A stretch of 64,000 bases of DNA from Methylobacterium sp. WSM2598 (GTDB lineage: Bacteria; Pseudomonadota; Alphaproteobacteria; Rhizobiales; Beijerinckiaceae): positions 6,326,500-6,390,499 of the forward strand of contig NZ_KB900609.1 in the NCBI RefSeq assembly GCF_000379105.1. Direction: 5' to 3'. Below the pieces are notes generated by a model. It was not told the DNA's origin. It ran no database searches and worked only from the letters and a program-made list of their open reading frames with translations. A program made the translations under genes and the position numbers. Below, in pieces: positions 43,210 through 51,535 of this stretch (its first letter is position 1; the number at the start of each line of letters is the position of its first letter).

Positions 43210-43929
43210 ATGGCACCTGACGAGACGATCCCGGCAGCCGCGGATCCCGGATTGGCCGGGGACGTTCCGGCCGACACGCGCCCGCGGCTGCCCCGGTTCG
43301 TGCACGCGGCGCTGGGCACGCAGCTGCGGGCCGCCTACGCGGCGGTCATGGGCGGGCCGCAGCCTCAGGCTCTGCTCGACCTGATCGCGCGCCTGGACGC
43401 CGCCCAGGCCGCGCGACCCGCATCGACGTTCCGCGAGGATCTGCTCGGGGCCGTTCCGGCGCTGCGCGCCTACGCCCTGTCGCTGACCATCCTGCGCGCC
43501 GAGGCCGATGACCTCGTGCAGGAGACGCTGCTGCGGGCCTGGCAGAACCAGGACCGCTTCGCGCCCGGCACCAACCTGAAGGCGTGGCTGTTCACGATCC
43601 TGCGCAACCAGTTCTACATTGCGGCGCGCAAGCGCCGGCGCGAGGTGGAGGACGCGGACGGCGAGCAGGCCGCCCGCATGGTCGCGCTGCCCGACCAGGA
43701 GGACGGCATCGCGCTGCAGGACGTGTGGAAGCGGCTCGGTCAGTTGCCGGCGCCGCAGCGGGAGGCCCTGCTGCTGGTGGCCGCGCAGGGCCTGACCTAC
43801 GAGGCCGCGGCGGAGCTGATGGGCTGCCGGGTCGGCACGGCGAAGAGCCGCGTCAACCGCGCCCGGGCGGCGCTGGCGCAGGCCCTCGGCTACGAGGGCG
43901 GCCGGTCGGGCCGGATGCTCACGTCGTGA
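43210..43929 (+). CDS. EcfG-type (ECF15-like) sigma factor with an N-terminal NepR-like segment
   Basis: 239 aa from ATG 43210 behind AGAGG. Residues about 75-145 are region 2 (FREDLLGAVPALRAYALSL, DDLVQETLLRAWQNQDRF, GTNLKAWLFTILRNQFY), which is the ECF15/EcfG pattern. Residues about 170-225 are region 4 (LPAPQREALLLVAAQGLTYEAAAELMGCRVGTAKSRVNRAR). Residues 31-66 read HAALGTQLRAAYAAVMGG, then PQPQALLDLIARLDAAQ, resembling the helical core of the anti-sigma factor NepR. In known general stress responses NepR is a separate protein released by PhyR. Here the two may be one chain. No phyR, nepR or phyK gene lies in the window. Confidence 0.85.
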   Translation: MAPDETIPAAADPGLAGDVPADTRPRLPRFVHAALGTQLRAAYAAVMGGPQPQALLDLIARLDAAQAARPASTFREDLLGAVPALRAYALSLTILRAEADDLVQETLLRAWQNQDRFAPGTNLKAWLFTILRNQFYIAARKRRREVEDADGEQAARMVALPDQEDGIALQDVWKRLGQLPAPQREALLLVAAQGLTYEAAAELMGCRVGTAKSRVNRARAALAQALGYEGGRSGRMLTS

Positions 43930-43983
43930 TCGGCACCCCCGCCCCGGCGGGATGCGCGCCGGAGCGGAATGCCCCCGGCATGG

Positions 43984-44007
43984 GGAACGCTCGCGCGTCG
44001 CCTCGTT
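43984..44007 (+). promoter_or_regulatory. Possible EcfG-type promoter
   Basis: GGAAC-N15-CGTT; the spacer is one shorter than the usual 16-17. It lies 120 nt before the small gene at 44127 and just downstream of the sigma factor gene. Confidence 0.3.
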
Positions 44008-44126
44008 ACGGGGCACGCTCATCCGGCCGAGCAGCGTGCCGACGCTTCCGGGAGGCCGGACCCGCTCGGGACCCTGCCCCACCCCGCGCGCGGCTGCATC
44101 GGCCAACCCCGGTCCGGGAATCCCGC

Positions 44127-44354
44127 ATGACGGCCGAGCAGATCCGCCTGATGACCTTCCTCGACCTCGTCGGCGGCTGGGTGACGCTGTTCGAACTGTC
44201 CGGAACCCGGGCGCTGGCGCGGGACGACGACCTGTTCGTTCCGAGCCTCGTGGCGCAGGGCTGGGCCGATCACGACCGCGACGGGGCCGCCGTGCGCATC
44301 TCCGCGACCGGCCGCGCGGTTCTGGAGAACCGGCTCGATCTGGGCGGCTCGTGA
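44127..44354 (+). CDS. Small hypothetical protein (75 aa), winged-helix-like
   Basis: From ATG 44127 the frame reads MTAEQIRLMTFLDLVGGWVTLFELSGTRA with a later LVAQGWADHDRDGAAVRISATGRAVLENRL. The helix-helix-turn followed by a beta hairpin and ATGRAVLE ending looks like a small winged-helix DNA-binding fold, but no family is certain. It follows the sigma factor and an EcfG-like promoter candidate. It is convergent with the pair at 44416-45002. Confidence 0.55.
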   Translation: MTAEQIRLMTFLDLVGGWVTLFELSGTRALARDDDLFVPSLVAQGWADHDRDGAAVRISATGRAVLENRLDLGGS

Positions 44355-44415
44355 GGTCGCGCCGGCGGCCGATCCCGCGCCGGCCGGCGGCCCTGGCGCG
44401 CGGGCGTCCGGCCCC

Positions 44416-44775
44416 TCAACCCCGCCCTCCGGCGCGCGGGTCGGTTCCGTCCGTCGTCCCGGCCGGCGCGGAGGTCCAGGGGAAGGAGGCCCAGGTGGAC
44501 AGGCCGAAGACCGGGACGGGCCAGTTCCGGAACCGCGAGCTCCCCTCGTGCGCGCGGTCCGGTTCCGGCGCGGCGCGATGCCGGACCGGCTCCGCGGCCG
44601 CGGCCTCGGCCTCCACGATCGCCTCCGCGATCCGGGCCACGAGGTCGTGACAGGCATCCGCGATGGCCTCCGCCTCGTCGCGGCGGATCGCCTGCGCGAG
44701 CCGCGCGCCGCATTCGTCGACGATCCGGCGCGCGGCGCGCACCGCGTCGGCGTGGGTCTCGTGCGGTCGCGTCAT
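44416..44775 (-). CDS. Hypothetical helical protein (119 aa)
   Basis: ATG 44775 follows a near-perfect AGGAGGT ribosome site and overlaps the upstream stop as ATGA. The first 60 residues are strongly helical and charged (ADAVRAARRIVDECGARLAQAIRRDEAEAI, then HDLVARIAEAIVEAEAAAAEP), and the rest is low complexity. No family was recognised. Second gene of a two-gene unit. Confidence 0.55.
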   Translation of the reverse strand: MTRPHETHADAVRAARRIVDECGARLAQAIRRDEAEAIADACHDLVARIAEAIVEAEAAAAEPVRHRAAPEPDRAHEGSSRFRNWPVPVFGLSTWASFPWTSAPAGTTDGTDPRAGGRG

Positions 44776-45002
44776 CGGCAGACCTCCTGGATGGGCCGCG
44801 AAGCGGCACGGCGCCGGGCCCCGCCCGCCCGCGGGGCCGGGGTGGATCTCGGGCCGACCACGTAGGCGCTCCGGACCGCCTTCCAGAACGCGTCCCTCTC
44901 GGAACCGGTCAGTCGTTCCAACCGGCGGTCCAGATCCGCCCGCCCCCGGACCGCGTATTCTGTTTGCTGCGTCGCCGAGAGCGCATCTGCCGCACCAGTC
45001 AT
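44772..45002 (-). CDS. Small hypothetical protein (76 aa)
   Basis: From ATG 45002 the frame reads MTGAADALSATQQTEYAVRG and then RADLDRRLERLTGSERDAFWKAVRSAYVVGP, ending in a basic low-complexity tail. The 4-nt overlap with the next gene supports it as real. No family was recognised. An earlier in-frame ATG at 45038 is possible. Confidence 0.5.
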   Translation of the reverse strand: MTGAADALSATQQTEYAVRGRADLDRRLERLTGSERDAFWKAVRSAYVVGPRSTPAPRAGGARRRAASRPIQEVCR

Positions 45003-45117
45003 CCCGCACTCCCGTACTGGGGAAGGTGCGCCTCGCACCTGGGTGATCGCCCATCTCCGGACAGGGTCGTCGGGTCCGGCTGGGGCTTAGGAATCTCCGA
45101 GAGGGCGAAACCGTTCC

Positions 45118-45165
45118 ATGCGCGGCTCCATGCGCGGCTCCATGCGCGGCTCCATGCGCGGCCCG
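45118..45165. repeat. Four 12-bp tandem repeats
   Basis: ATGCGCGGCTCC occurs at 45118, 45130 and 45142, with a slightly changed fourth copy at 45154. The 531-bp stretch 45003-45533 otherwise contains the promoter candidate at 45373 and no supported gene. Confidence 0.8.
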
Positions 45166-45372
45166 GGGCGCGGCTCCCGCCGCCTCGCCGGGGCCGGGCG
45201 GTCCGCGCAGCGCGGGGCGCCGGCCCCGACGCGCCGGATGCCGCGGGCCCTCTCAAGGCCGCCGAGGCGCGTCGTCCGGGGCCAGACATTCACGGCCTCA
45301 CCACGCTCTGCGTCACACATAAACGCATGATGAACGGCGTGGCGGCCCACCTCGTCAGCCTATTTTCTGGAT

Positions 45373-45397
45373 GGAACTGTTCTCCAGGGCACCCGTT
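45373..45397 (+). promoter_or_regulatory. Consensus EcfG-type general stress promoter
   Basis: GGAAC-N16-CGTT is an exact match to the published alphaproteobacterial EcfG consensus. It lies about 137 nt upstream of the small exported protein gene at 45534, with no other gene between. Confidence 0.6.
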
Positions 45398-45533
45398 CTG
45401 AGGGCTAGGCCCTGTCGGGCGGCGACCAAGCCACCCGGCAGACGTGCAGTCATCGATGTGCGACTTGTCCCGCCGCGAAATCGGCCTGCCCTCTTGGTGC
45501 GTGGACTGTCGCATCGAAAATGGAGGCATGATC

Positions 45534-45779
45534 ATGAAGACGCTTGCTCTGACCCTCACCGCGGCGGCCGCGCTCACCGGCGCCGTCTCGTCCGCCCAGG
45601 CCTACGAGTGGGGCGACGGCTACGGCCCGGGCTACGGCCATCGCCGCGTGGTGATCCGCGAAGGCTACCGCCCCACCCGCTTCTACCACCGTCGCTTCGA
45701 CGACCGCCCCGACGTGCGGGTCATCGAGCGCCGGTCCCACGGCTTCCGGTCGCACCACCACTGGGACTACGACGACTGA
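45534..45779 (+). CDS. Small exported Tyr/Arg/His-rich protein
   Basis: 81 aa. The start is put at 45534, 7 nt after GGAGG, not at 45528 where the ribosome site would be too close. A signal peptide (MKTLALTLTAAAALTGAVSSAQA) is followed by EWGDGYGPGYGHRRVVIREGY, then RRSHGFRSHHHWDYDD. Its makeup resembles the exported protein at 13680. The exact GGAAC-N16-CGTT promoter upstream suggests induction in the general stress response. Function unknown. Confidence 0.75.
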   Translation: MKTLALTLTAAAALTGAVSSAQAYEWGDGYGPGYGHRRVVIREGYRPTRFYHRRFDDRPDVRVIERRSHGFRSHHHWDYDD

Positions 45780-46110
45780 GCGGATCCGCGACACCGTCGC
45801 GAGGGCGCCGCCGGGCGGGCGCCTCCGGGCGCCCCGCCCGGCGCGGTCACGGCCCTGCCTGATCCCGCCCGCCCCGGACCGGCTCCGGGGCGCCGCCGAC
45901 CGCCCCCCCCGGACGGGGATTCGGCGCGGGTCGCGCGGAGAGCCGGAGGCGCGCACTGGCGGCAGCGCCCCGCTTCCGGCACAAGGGGCCGATGGCCAGA
46001 CGCGCGGCGCCCCCCGTTCCCACGAGACTTGAACCGGCCGGGTCGCCGGCGCTCCCGCCGCGGGGCGGATGGCGCGCCGGCCTGCCGGGTCGACCGGCCC
46101 CGGGCCGACG

Positions 46111-48603
46111 ATGAGCGGCGCCGACGGCGGTGGGGGCGGCCCCCGCGCGGCGGGCGGGAGCGGCGCCTCCGCCGCCCTGCTGCGCGAGGCCGAGGCCCGG
46201 CTGCGGCGGGCCCAGGAAGCCGGCGGGGTGGGCGTCTTCTCGGTCGACATCGACGCCGACACCCTCCACGCCACCCCGGAATTCTGCCGCCTCTACGGGA
46301 TGCCGGTGAGGGAATCCTTCCCGGCCAGGGCCTTCGAGGCCCTGGTGGTGCCCGAGGATTCCGCCCTCATCTCGACGGCCGAGACCCGGCGCCGGGGCGA
46401 GCCTCCCCGCGACGTCGAGTACCGGATCCGCCGGCCCGACACCGGCGAGCTCCGCTGGATCGCCCGCAAGGGCGAGCTCGAGCGCGACGGGACCGGCCGC
46501 CCGGTCCGCTTCCACGGGGCGGCGCGGGACGTCACCGAGCAGCGCATGGCCCGCGACGCGCTCGCGCGCAGCGAGGAGCGCTACCGCGCGCTGTTCCAGG
46601 CGATCGACGACGGCTTCTGCATCATCGAGTTCCGCGACGGGCCGCACGGCCCCCTGAGCGACTACGTCCACGTGGAGGCCAATGCCGGCTACGCGCGCCA
46701 CACGGGCATCACGGACGTGGTCGGCAAGACCCTGCGCGACATCGCGCCGGACGAGGCGGAGGGGTGGCTCGCCATCTACGGACGCGTGCTGCGCACCGGC
46801 GAGCCGGTGCGCTTCGAGCGCCGCTTCGTGGCGGCGGACCGCCACATCGAGGTCTCCGCCAGCCGCGTCGAGCCGGCGAGCCGGCGCCAGGTCTCGGTGC
46901 TGTTCCGGGACGTCACGGCGCGCAAGCGGGTCGAGGACGCCCTGCGCGCCAGCGAGGCCCTGGCGCGGGAGAACATCGCGCGCGTGCAGCTCGCGCTCGC
47001 GGCCGGCGCGATCATCGGCACGTGGTTCTGGGACCTGCCGAGCGACCGCTTCAGCGTGGACGAGGGCTTCGCCCGCGCCTTCGGGCTCGACCCCGCCCTC
47101 GGCCGCGAGGGACTGCGCCTCGCGCAGGTGGTGGAGACCGTGCACCCGGACGACCGGCCCGGCCTCGCCGAGGCCATCCGGGAGGCGATCGCGCGGGGCG
47201 GAGCCCACGCGCACCAGTACCGCACGCGCCGCGCCGACGGGACCTATTCCTGGCTGGAGGCGAACGGGCGCGTCGAGCTCGGGCCCGACGGCACGCCGCT
47301 GAGCTTCCCCGGGGTGCTGATCGACGTCGAGGGGCGGCGCGCCGTCGAGGCGGAGCGCGACCGCGTCACCGCGATGCTGCGCAGCCTCAACGAGACGCTG
47401 GAGCAGCGCGTCGCCGAGCGGACTGCCGAGCTGATGCGGGCCGAGGAGGCGCTGCGGCAATCGCAGAAGATGGAGGCCGTCGGGCAGCTCACCGGAGGGC
47501 TGGCCCACGACTTCAACAACATGCTGGCGGGCGTGGTCGGCTCCCTGGACCTGATGCAGACCCGCCTGCTCCAGGGCCGGGTCGGGGACCTGGAGCGCTA
47601 CATCGGCGCGGCGCAGGGGGCGGCCAAGCGCGCCGCGGCGCTCACCCACCGGCTCCTGGCCTTCTCGCGCCGCCAGACCCTCGACCCGAAGCCGACCGAC
47701 GTGAACCGGCTCGTCGAGGGCATGGTCGAGCTCGTGCGCCGCACGGTCGGACCCGCGGTCTCGGTCGATGTCGTCGGGGCCGCCGGCCTGTGGCCGACGC
47801 TGGTCGACCCGGGCCAGCTCGAGAACGCGCTGCTCAACCTGTGCATCAACGCCCGCGACGCGATGCCGGAGGGCGGGCGCATCGTGGTCGAGACCGCCAA
47901 TCGCTGGCTCGATCACCGGGCCGCGCGCGAGCGCGACATGGAGCCGGGGCAGTACGTGTCGCTCTGCGTCTCCGACAACGGCACCGGCATGACGCCGGAG
48001 GTGGCCGCCCGCGCCTTCGACCCCTTCTTCACCACCAAGCCGACCGGCGAGGGAACCGGCCTCGGCCTGTCGATGGTCTACGGCTTCGCCAAGCAATCGG
48101 ACGGGCAGGTGCGGATCGACTCCGAACTCGGCCAGGGCACCACGGTCTGCCTCTACCTGCCGCGCCACCTCGGCGAGGCCGAGGCCCCGGAGCGCGTTCC
48201 CGACCTCACCGAGGCCGCGCGCGCGAAGTCCGGCGAGACCGTGCTGGTGGTCGACGACGAGCCCTCGGTGCGCATGCTGGTGACGGAGGTGCTGGAGGAT
48301 CTCGGCTACGCCGCCATCGAGGCGGCGGACGGCGCCTCGGGGCTGAGGCTCCTGCGGTCGAGCGCGCGGATCGACCTCGTGGTGACGGATGTGGGCCTGC
48401 CGGGCGGCATGAACGGCCGGCAGATGGCCGAGGCCGCCCGGGTGACGCGCCCCGACCTCAAGGTGCTGTTCGTCACCGGCTACGCCGAGAACGCCGCCCT
48501 CAACCACGGCCACCTCGCTCCCGGCATGGCGGTGCTCACGAAACCCTTCGCGCTCGACGCGCTCGCCATCCGGATCCGCACCATGATCGAGGGCCCTGCC
48601 TGA
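46111..48603 (+). CDS. PAS-containing hybrid sensor histidine kinase
   Basis: 830 aa from ATG 46111 (ATG 46069 in the same frame is an alternative; neither has a good ribosome site). No membrane helix is seen, so it is cytoplasmic. PAS-like domains lie at about 24-140, 155-285 and 300-415. A coiled coil leads to the HisKA motif SQKMEAVGQLTGGLAHDFNN near residue 463. The ATPase domain has NLCINARDAMPEGG, DNGTGM and EGTGLGLSMVYGF. A C-terminal receiver (TVLVVDDEPSVRMLV, Asp in VVTDVGLPGG, Lys in TKPF) makes it hybrid. It would sense an internal signal such as redox or small ligands. The output partner is not visible. Confidence 0.88.
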   Translation: MSGADGGGGGPRAAGGSGASAALLREAEARLRRAQEAGGVGVFSVDIDADTLHATPEFCRLYGMPVRESFPARAFEALVVPEDSALISTAETRRRGEPPRDVEYRIRRPDTGELRWIARKGELERDGTGRPVRFHGAARDVTEQRMARDALARSEERYRALFQAIDDGFCIIEFRDGPHGPLSDYVHVEANAGYARHTGITDVVGKTLRDIAPDEAEGWLAIYGRVLRTGEPVRFERRFVAADRHIEVSASRVEPASRRQVSVLFRDVTARKRVEDALRASEALARENIARVQLALAAGAIIGTWFWDLPSDRFSVDEGFARAFGLDPALGREGLRLAQVVETVHPDDRPGLAEAIREAIARGGAHAHQYRTRRADGTYSWLEANGRVELGPDGTPLSFPGVLIDVEGRRAVEAERDRVTAMLRSLNETLEQRVAERTAELMRAEEALRQSQKMEAVGQLTGGLAHDFNNMLAGVVGSLDLMQTRLLQGRVGDLERYIGAAQGAAKRAAALTHRLLAFSRRQTLDPKPTDVNRLVEGMVELVRRTVGPAVSVDVVGAAGLWPTLVDPGQLENALLNLCINARDAMPEGGRIVVETANRWLDHRAARERDMEPGQYVSLCVSDNGTGMTPEVAARAFDPFFTTKPTGEGTGLGLSMVYGFAKQSDGQVRIDSELGQGTTVCLYLPRHLGEAEAPERVPDLTEAARAKSGETVLVVDDEPSVRMLVTEVLEDLGYAAIEAADGASGLRLLRSSARIDLVVTDVGLPGGMNGRQMAEAARVTRPDLKVLFVTGYAENAALNHGHLAPGMAVLTKPFALDALAIRIRTMIEGPA

Positions 48604-48876
48604 GCCTCCGGCGCCCGAGCGGGCCCCCGACCCGGCCTTCCGGCGCGGGGTCGGGAAGGCGGGCGGCGCCGGTCCGGGGCGCGACGCCGCGGGGATACTG
48701 AACGGCGCCCCGGCTGGTGCGTTCAGTCCCGACCGGGCGAGGGCGGACCGGCGGCCGTGACCGGCGCGGCGGGCCAGGGCTCGCCGGCACGCGCGGCATG
48801 CGGGAGACGATGCGGGTCCACGACGACGCAGACAGGTGGCCGAGGACGGGACCGGGGTCGGACCGCCGGGTGCCGA

Positions 48877-51087
48877 ATGGCTGAGCGCGAGAGGCCGGCT
48901 CTCCCGCCGTTCCCGCCGTCCGGGCCGGCGCGGGTGCTCCGGCGGGCGCGCTGGATCGCGCGGACGAGCGGCCTCGTCGCGATCGCCGCCGCACTGACGG
49001 CCTGCGCGGGCTGGTGGTTCGACGTCCCGGCCCTGCGGCGCATCCTGCCCGGGCAGCCGCCGATGGTCGTGCTCACCGCCCTCGGGATCCTCCTGCTCGG
49101 CGCGTCGCTGCTGCTCGCGACCGATGCCGGCGCCTCAGGGACCGCCCGCCGCGCGGGCCGCGCCCTGGCGGCGGCCGCGGTGGCGGTCGGCGCCGGGGGC
49201 CTGCTGCGCTACGTCTCGTCGGGGCAGGTCCGCCTCGACGATTGGGCGCAGCGCCTGCTCTTCGGCCCGCTCGGGCCCGGGAGCGGCATGGCCCTGGCGA
49301 CGGCCGCGAGCCTGCTGGGGACCGCGACGGGGCTCCTCCTCCAGGAGGCCCGCCACCGGCGGCTGCGGTCCCTGGGGACGCTCGCGACCCTGTGCGGGCT
49401 CGTCGTGGCGGCCGTGGGCGGGCTCGGCTACGCCTACGGCCTCGGCGCGTTCCACCAGGACGGCCCGTTCTCGCGGATGGCGCTGGTGACCGCCGCCGCT
49501 CTGTCCATCCTCTCCCTCGGCGCGCTCTTCAGCCGGCCCGACAGGCCCTGGGTCGCCACGATCCTGGGCGCGGGCGAGGCGGGCGCCCTGACCCGGCACC
49601 TGCTCCCGGCCGTGGTGCTCGCGCCCCTGGTGCTCGGATGGCTGCAGCTCCACGCGCTCCGCGCGGGCCTGATCGAGGCGGAGACCGGAACAGCCCTGCT
49701 GGTGATCGTTCTGACCCTCTGGCTGGCGGCGCTCGCCGTCCGGGTGGCGCGCAACGTCGACCGGCGCGCCGCCGCGGAGCGGCAGCTTCGCGCGGCGCTG
49801 CAGGGCATGAACGACGCCCTGGAGCGGCGGGTGGAGGAGCGCAGCCGGGACCTCGCCCAGGCCCAGGACGCGCTGGTGCAATCGCAGAAGATGGAGGCGA
49901 TCGGCCAGCTCACGGGCGGCGTGGCGCACGATTTCAACAACCTGCTCACCATCATCCGGTCCTCGACGGACTTCCTGCGCCGGCCGGACCTGCCGGAGGA
50001 GCGGCGGCGGCGCTACCTGGACGCGGTCTCCGACACGGTCGACCGGGCCGCCAGGCTGACGGCGCAGCTCCTCGCCTTCGCCCGGCGCCAAGCCCTCAAG
50101 CCCGAGGTGTTCGATGCCGGCGCGCGGATCCGGGGCATCGCGCAGATGCTCGACGCGCTGACGGGCGCGCGCATCAGGATCGTGACGCGGGTTCCCGAGA
50201 GCCCCTGCCGGGTGCGCGCCGATGCCAGCCAGTTCGAGACGGCCCTGGTGAACCTCGTCGTCAACGCGCGCGACGCGATGGGGGGCGAGGGCACCCTGAC
50301 CATCGACCTCGTCTGCGGACGGCCGCTGCCGGCCATCCGCGCCCATGCGGGCTCGCCGACGCCCTTCGCGGCGGTGGCGGTCTCGGATTGCGGCTCGGGG
50401 ATCGCGAGGGAGCAGCTCGGGCGGATCTTCGAGCCCTTCTTCACCACGAAGGAGGTCGGCCGCGGCACCGGGCTGGGCCTGTCCCAGGTGATCGGATTCG
50501 CCAAGCAGTCCGGGGGCGACGTGGACGTGGCCAGCGTCCTGGGACGCGGCAGCACCTTCACCCTGTACCTGCCGATGGCCGAGGCCGGATCGGCCGAGGA
50601 GGAGCCCCAACCCAAGCCCGAGGGGCCGGCCTGGGAGCACGGCGACCAGTGCATCCTGGTGGTCGAGGACAATGTCGAGATCGGCCGCTTCTGCACGCAG
50701 ATCCTGCACGACCTCGGCTACGGCACGGTGCTGACCCAGACGGCCGAGGCCGCCCTGGCGGAGATCGAGGCGGTGCCCTTCCGCTTCGACGCGGTGTTCT
50801 CCGACGTGGTGATGCCCGGAATGGGCGGCATCGCCTTCGCCGAGCGCCTGCGGGAGATCCATCCGGAGATGCCGGTGGTGCTGACCTCGGGCTACAGCCA
50901 CGTGCTCGCGACGGACGCGGCGCACGGCTTCGCGTTCCTGCGCAAACCCTATTCGGCCGAGCAGGTCGGGGAGATCCTGCGCGCGGCCACGGCGCGCAAG
51001 CCGAAGGTCCGTCCGGCCCCCGCGGACGCGCCGCCCCTGCCCGCGCCCGGTGCCGGCGGGCGCGCCGCGCCGGCGCCGCCCCCGTGA
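48877..51087 (+). CDS. Membrane-bound hybrid sensor histidine kinase
   Basis: 736 aa from ATG 48877 (the frame is open from 48757). Residues about 20-290 contain roughly seven membrane helices (AAALTACAGWWF, VVLTALGILLLGASLLLA and further on), a MASE-like sensor. After a coiled coil the HisKA motif QKMEAIGQLTGGVAHDFNN is near residue 349. The ATPase domain has NLVVNARDAMGGEG, DCGSGIA and GTGLGLSQVIGF. The receiver starts at about 593 (CILVVEDNVEIGRF, Asp in VFSDVVMPGM). The signal would be membrane-derived. It is in tandem with the preceding PAS kinase but 273 nt apart. Confidence 0.87.
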   Translation: MAERERPALPPFPPSGPARVLRRARWIARTSGLVAIAAALTACAGWWFDVPALRRILPGQPPMVVLTALGILLLGASLLLATDAGASGTARRAGRALAAAAVAVGAGGLLRYVSSGQVRLDDWAQRLLFGPLGPGSGMALATAASLLGTATGLLLQEARHRRLRSLGTLATLCGLVVAAVGGLGYAYGLGAFHQDGPFSRMALVTAAALSILSLGALFSRPDRPWVATILGAGEAGALTRHLLPAVVLAPLVLGWLQLHALRAGLIEAETGTALLVIVLTLWLAALAVRVARNVDRRAAAERQLRAALQGMNDALERRVEERSRDLAQAQDALVQSQKMEAIGQLTGGVAHDFNNLLTIIRSSTDFLRRPDLPEERRRRYLDAVSDTVDRAARLTAQLLAFARRQALKPEVFDAGARIRGIAQMLDALTGARIRIVTRVPESPCRVRADASQFETALVNLVVNARDAMGGEGTLTIDLVCGRPLPAIRAHAGSPTPFAAVAVSDCGSGIAREQLGRIFEPFFTTKEVGRGTGLGLSQVIGFAKQSGGDVDVASVLGRGSTFTLYLPMAEAGSAEEEPQPKPEGPAWEHGDQCILVVEDNVEIGRFCTQILHDLGYGTVLTQTAEAALAEIEAVPFRFDAVFSDVVMPGMGGIAFAERLREIHPEMPVVLTSGYSHVLATDAAHGFAFLRKPYSAEQVGEILRAATARKPKVRPAPADAPPLPAPGAGGRAAPAPPP

Positions 51088-51229
51088 TCCGGTCGGCGCG
51101 ACCCGTTCGGAGACCGGGTCACCCGCCCGCGGCGCTCCCCGCGCCCGGCCGGCCCGAAGCCCCGGGCGGAGGTGCGGCGGCGGGCCGCCGCCTCGGCGGT
51201 TCAGGGTCCCGGTGGGCCGCAGGTCTGGC

Positions 51230-51266
51230 CGCCGAACCGGCGACCCCTTCGGCGCATGACGCTCAG
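51230..51266. repeat. Palindromic element (copy 2)
   Basis: CGCCGAA and TTCGGCG arms around 51231-51255, followed by CATGACGCTCA, match the core of the element at 30785-30831. It overlaps the last bases of the DUF3309 gene and could serve as its terminator. Confidence 0.5.
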
Positions 51267-51424
51267 ATCCGGCCCAGCAGCACCAGGATCAGGACGATCA
51301 CCAGGATCAGGCCGACCACCCCGCCGGGAGCGTAGCCCCAGCCCCGATTGTAGGGCAGTCCGAGCGGAAGAGCACCAACCAGAGCCAAGATCAGGATGAT
51401 GAGGAGGATGGTGCCAAGACTCAT
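51263..51424 (-). CDS. DUF3309 small membrane protein
   Basis: 53 aa from ATG 51424 behind GGGAG. It reads SLGTILLIILILALVGALP, then YNRGWGYAPGGVVGLILVIVLILVLLGRI, two hydrophobic helices around a conserved Tyr/Gly/Trp turn, the DUF3309 signature. These proteins are frequent in stress-induced gene sets of Rhizobiales. Its own GGAAC-N16-GGTT promoter candidate lies just upstream. Confidence 0.88.
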   Translation of the reverse strand: MSLGTILLIILILALVGALPLGLPYNRGWGYAPGGVVGLILVIVLILVLLGRI

Positions 51425-51459
51425 GAGAGTTCTCCCGCCCGATGATGAGGCGGACCAGC

Positions 51460-51484
51460 AACCTTGCGGGGTCGATTCGGTTCC
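51460..51484 (-). promoter_or_regulatory. Likely EcfG-type promoter of the DUF3309 gene
   Basis: On the minus strand, GGAAC (51484-51480), 16-nt spacer, GGTT (51463-51460), 35 nt before the ATG. One base differs from CGTT. Confidence 0.5.
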
Positions 51485-51535
51485 GGGCTCGCGGTCGGCC
51501 CAGCGGTTGCGCGCTCCTGCACCGCCCCGCCCGCG

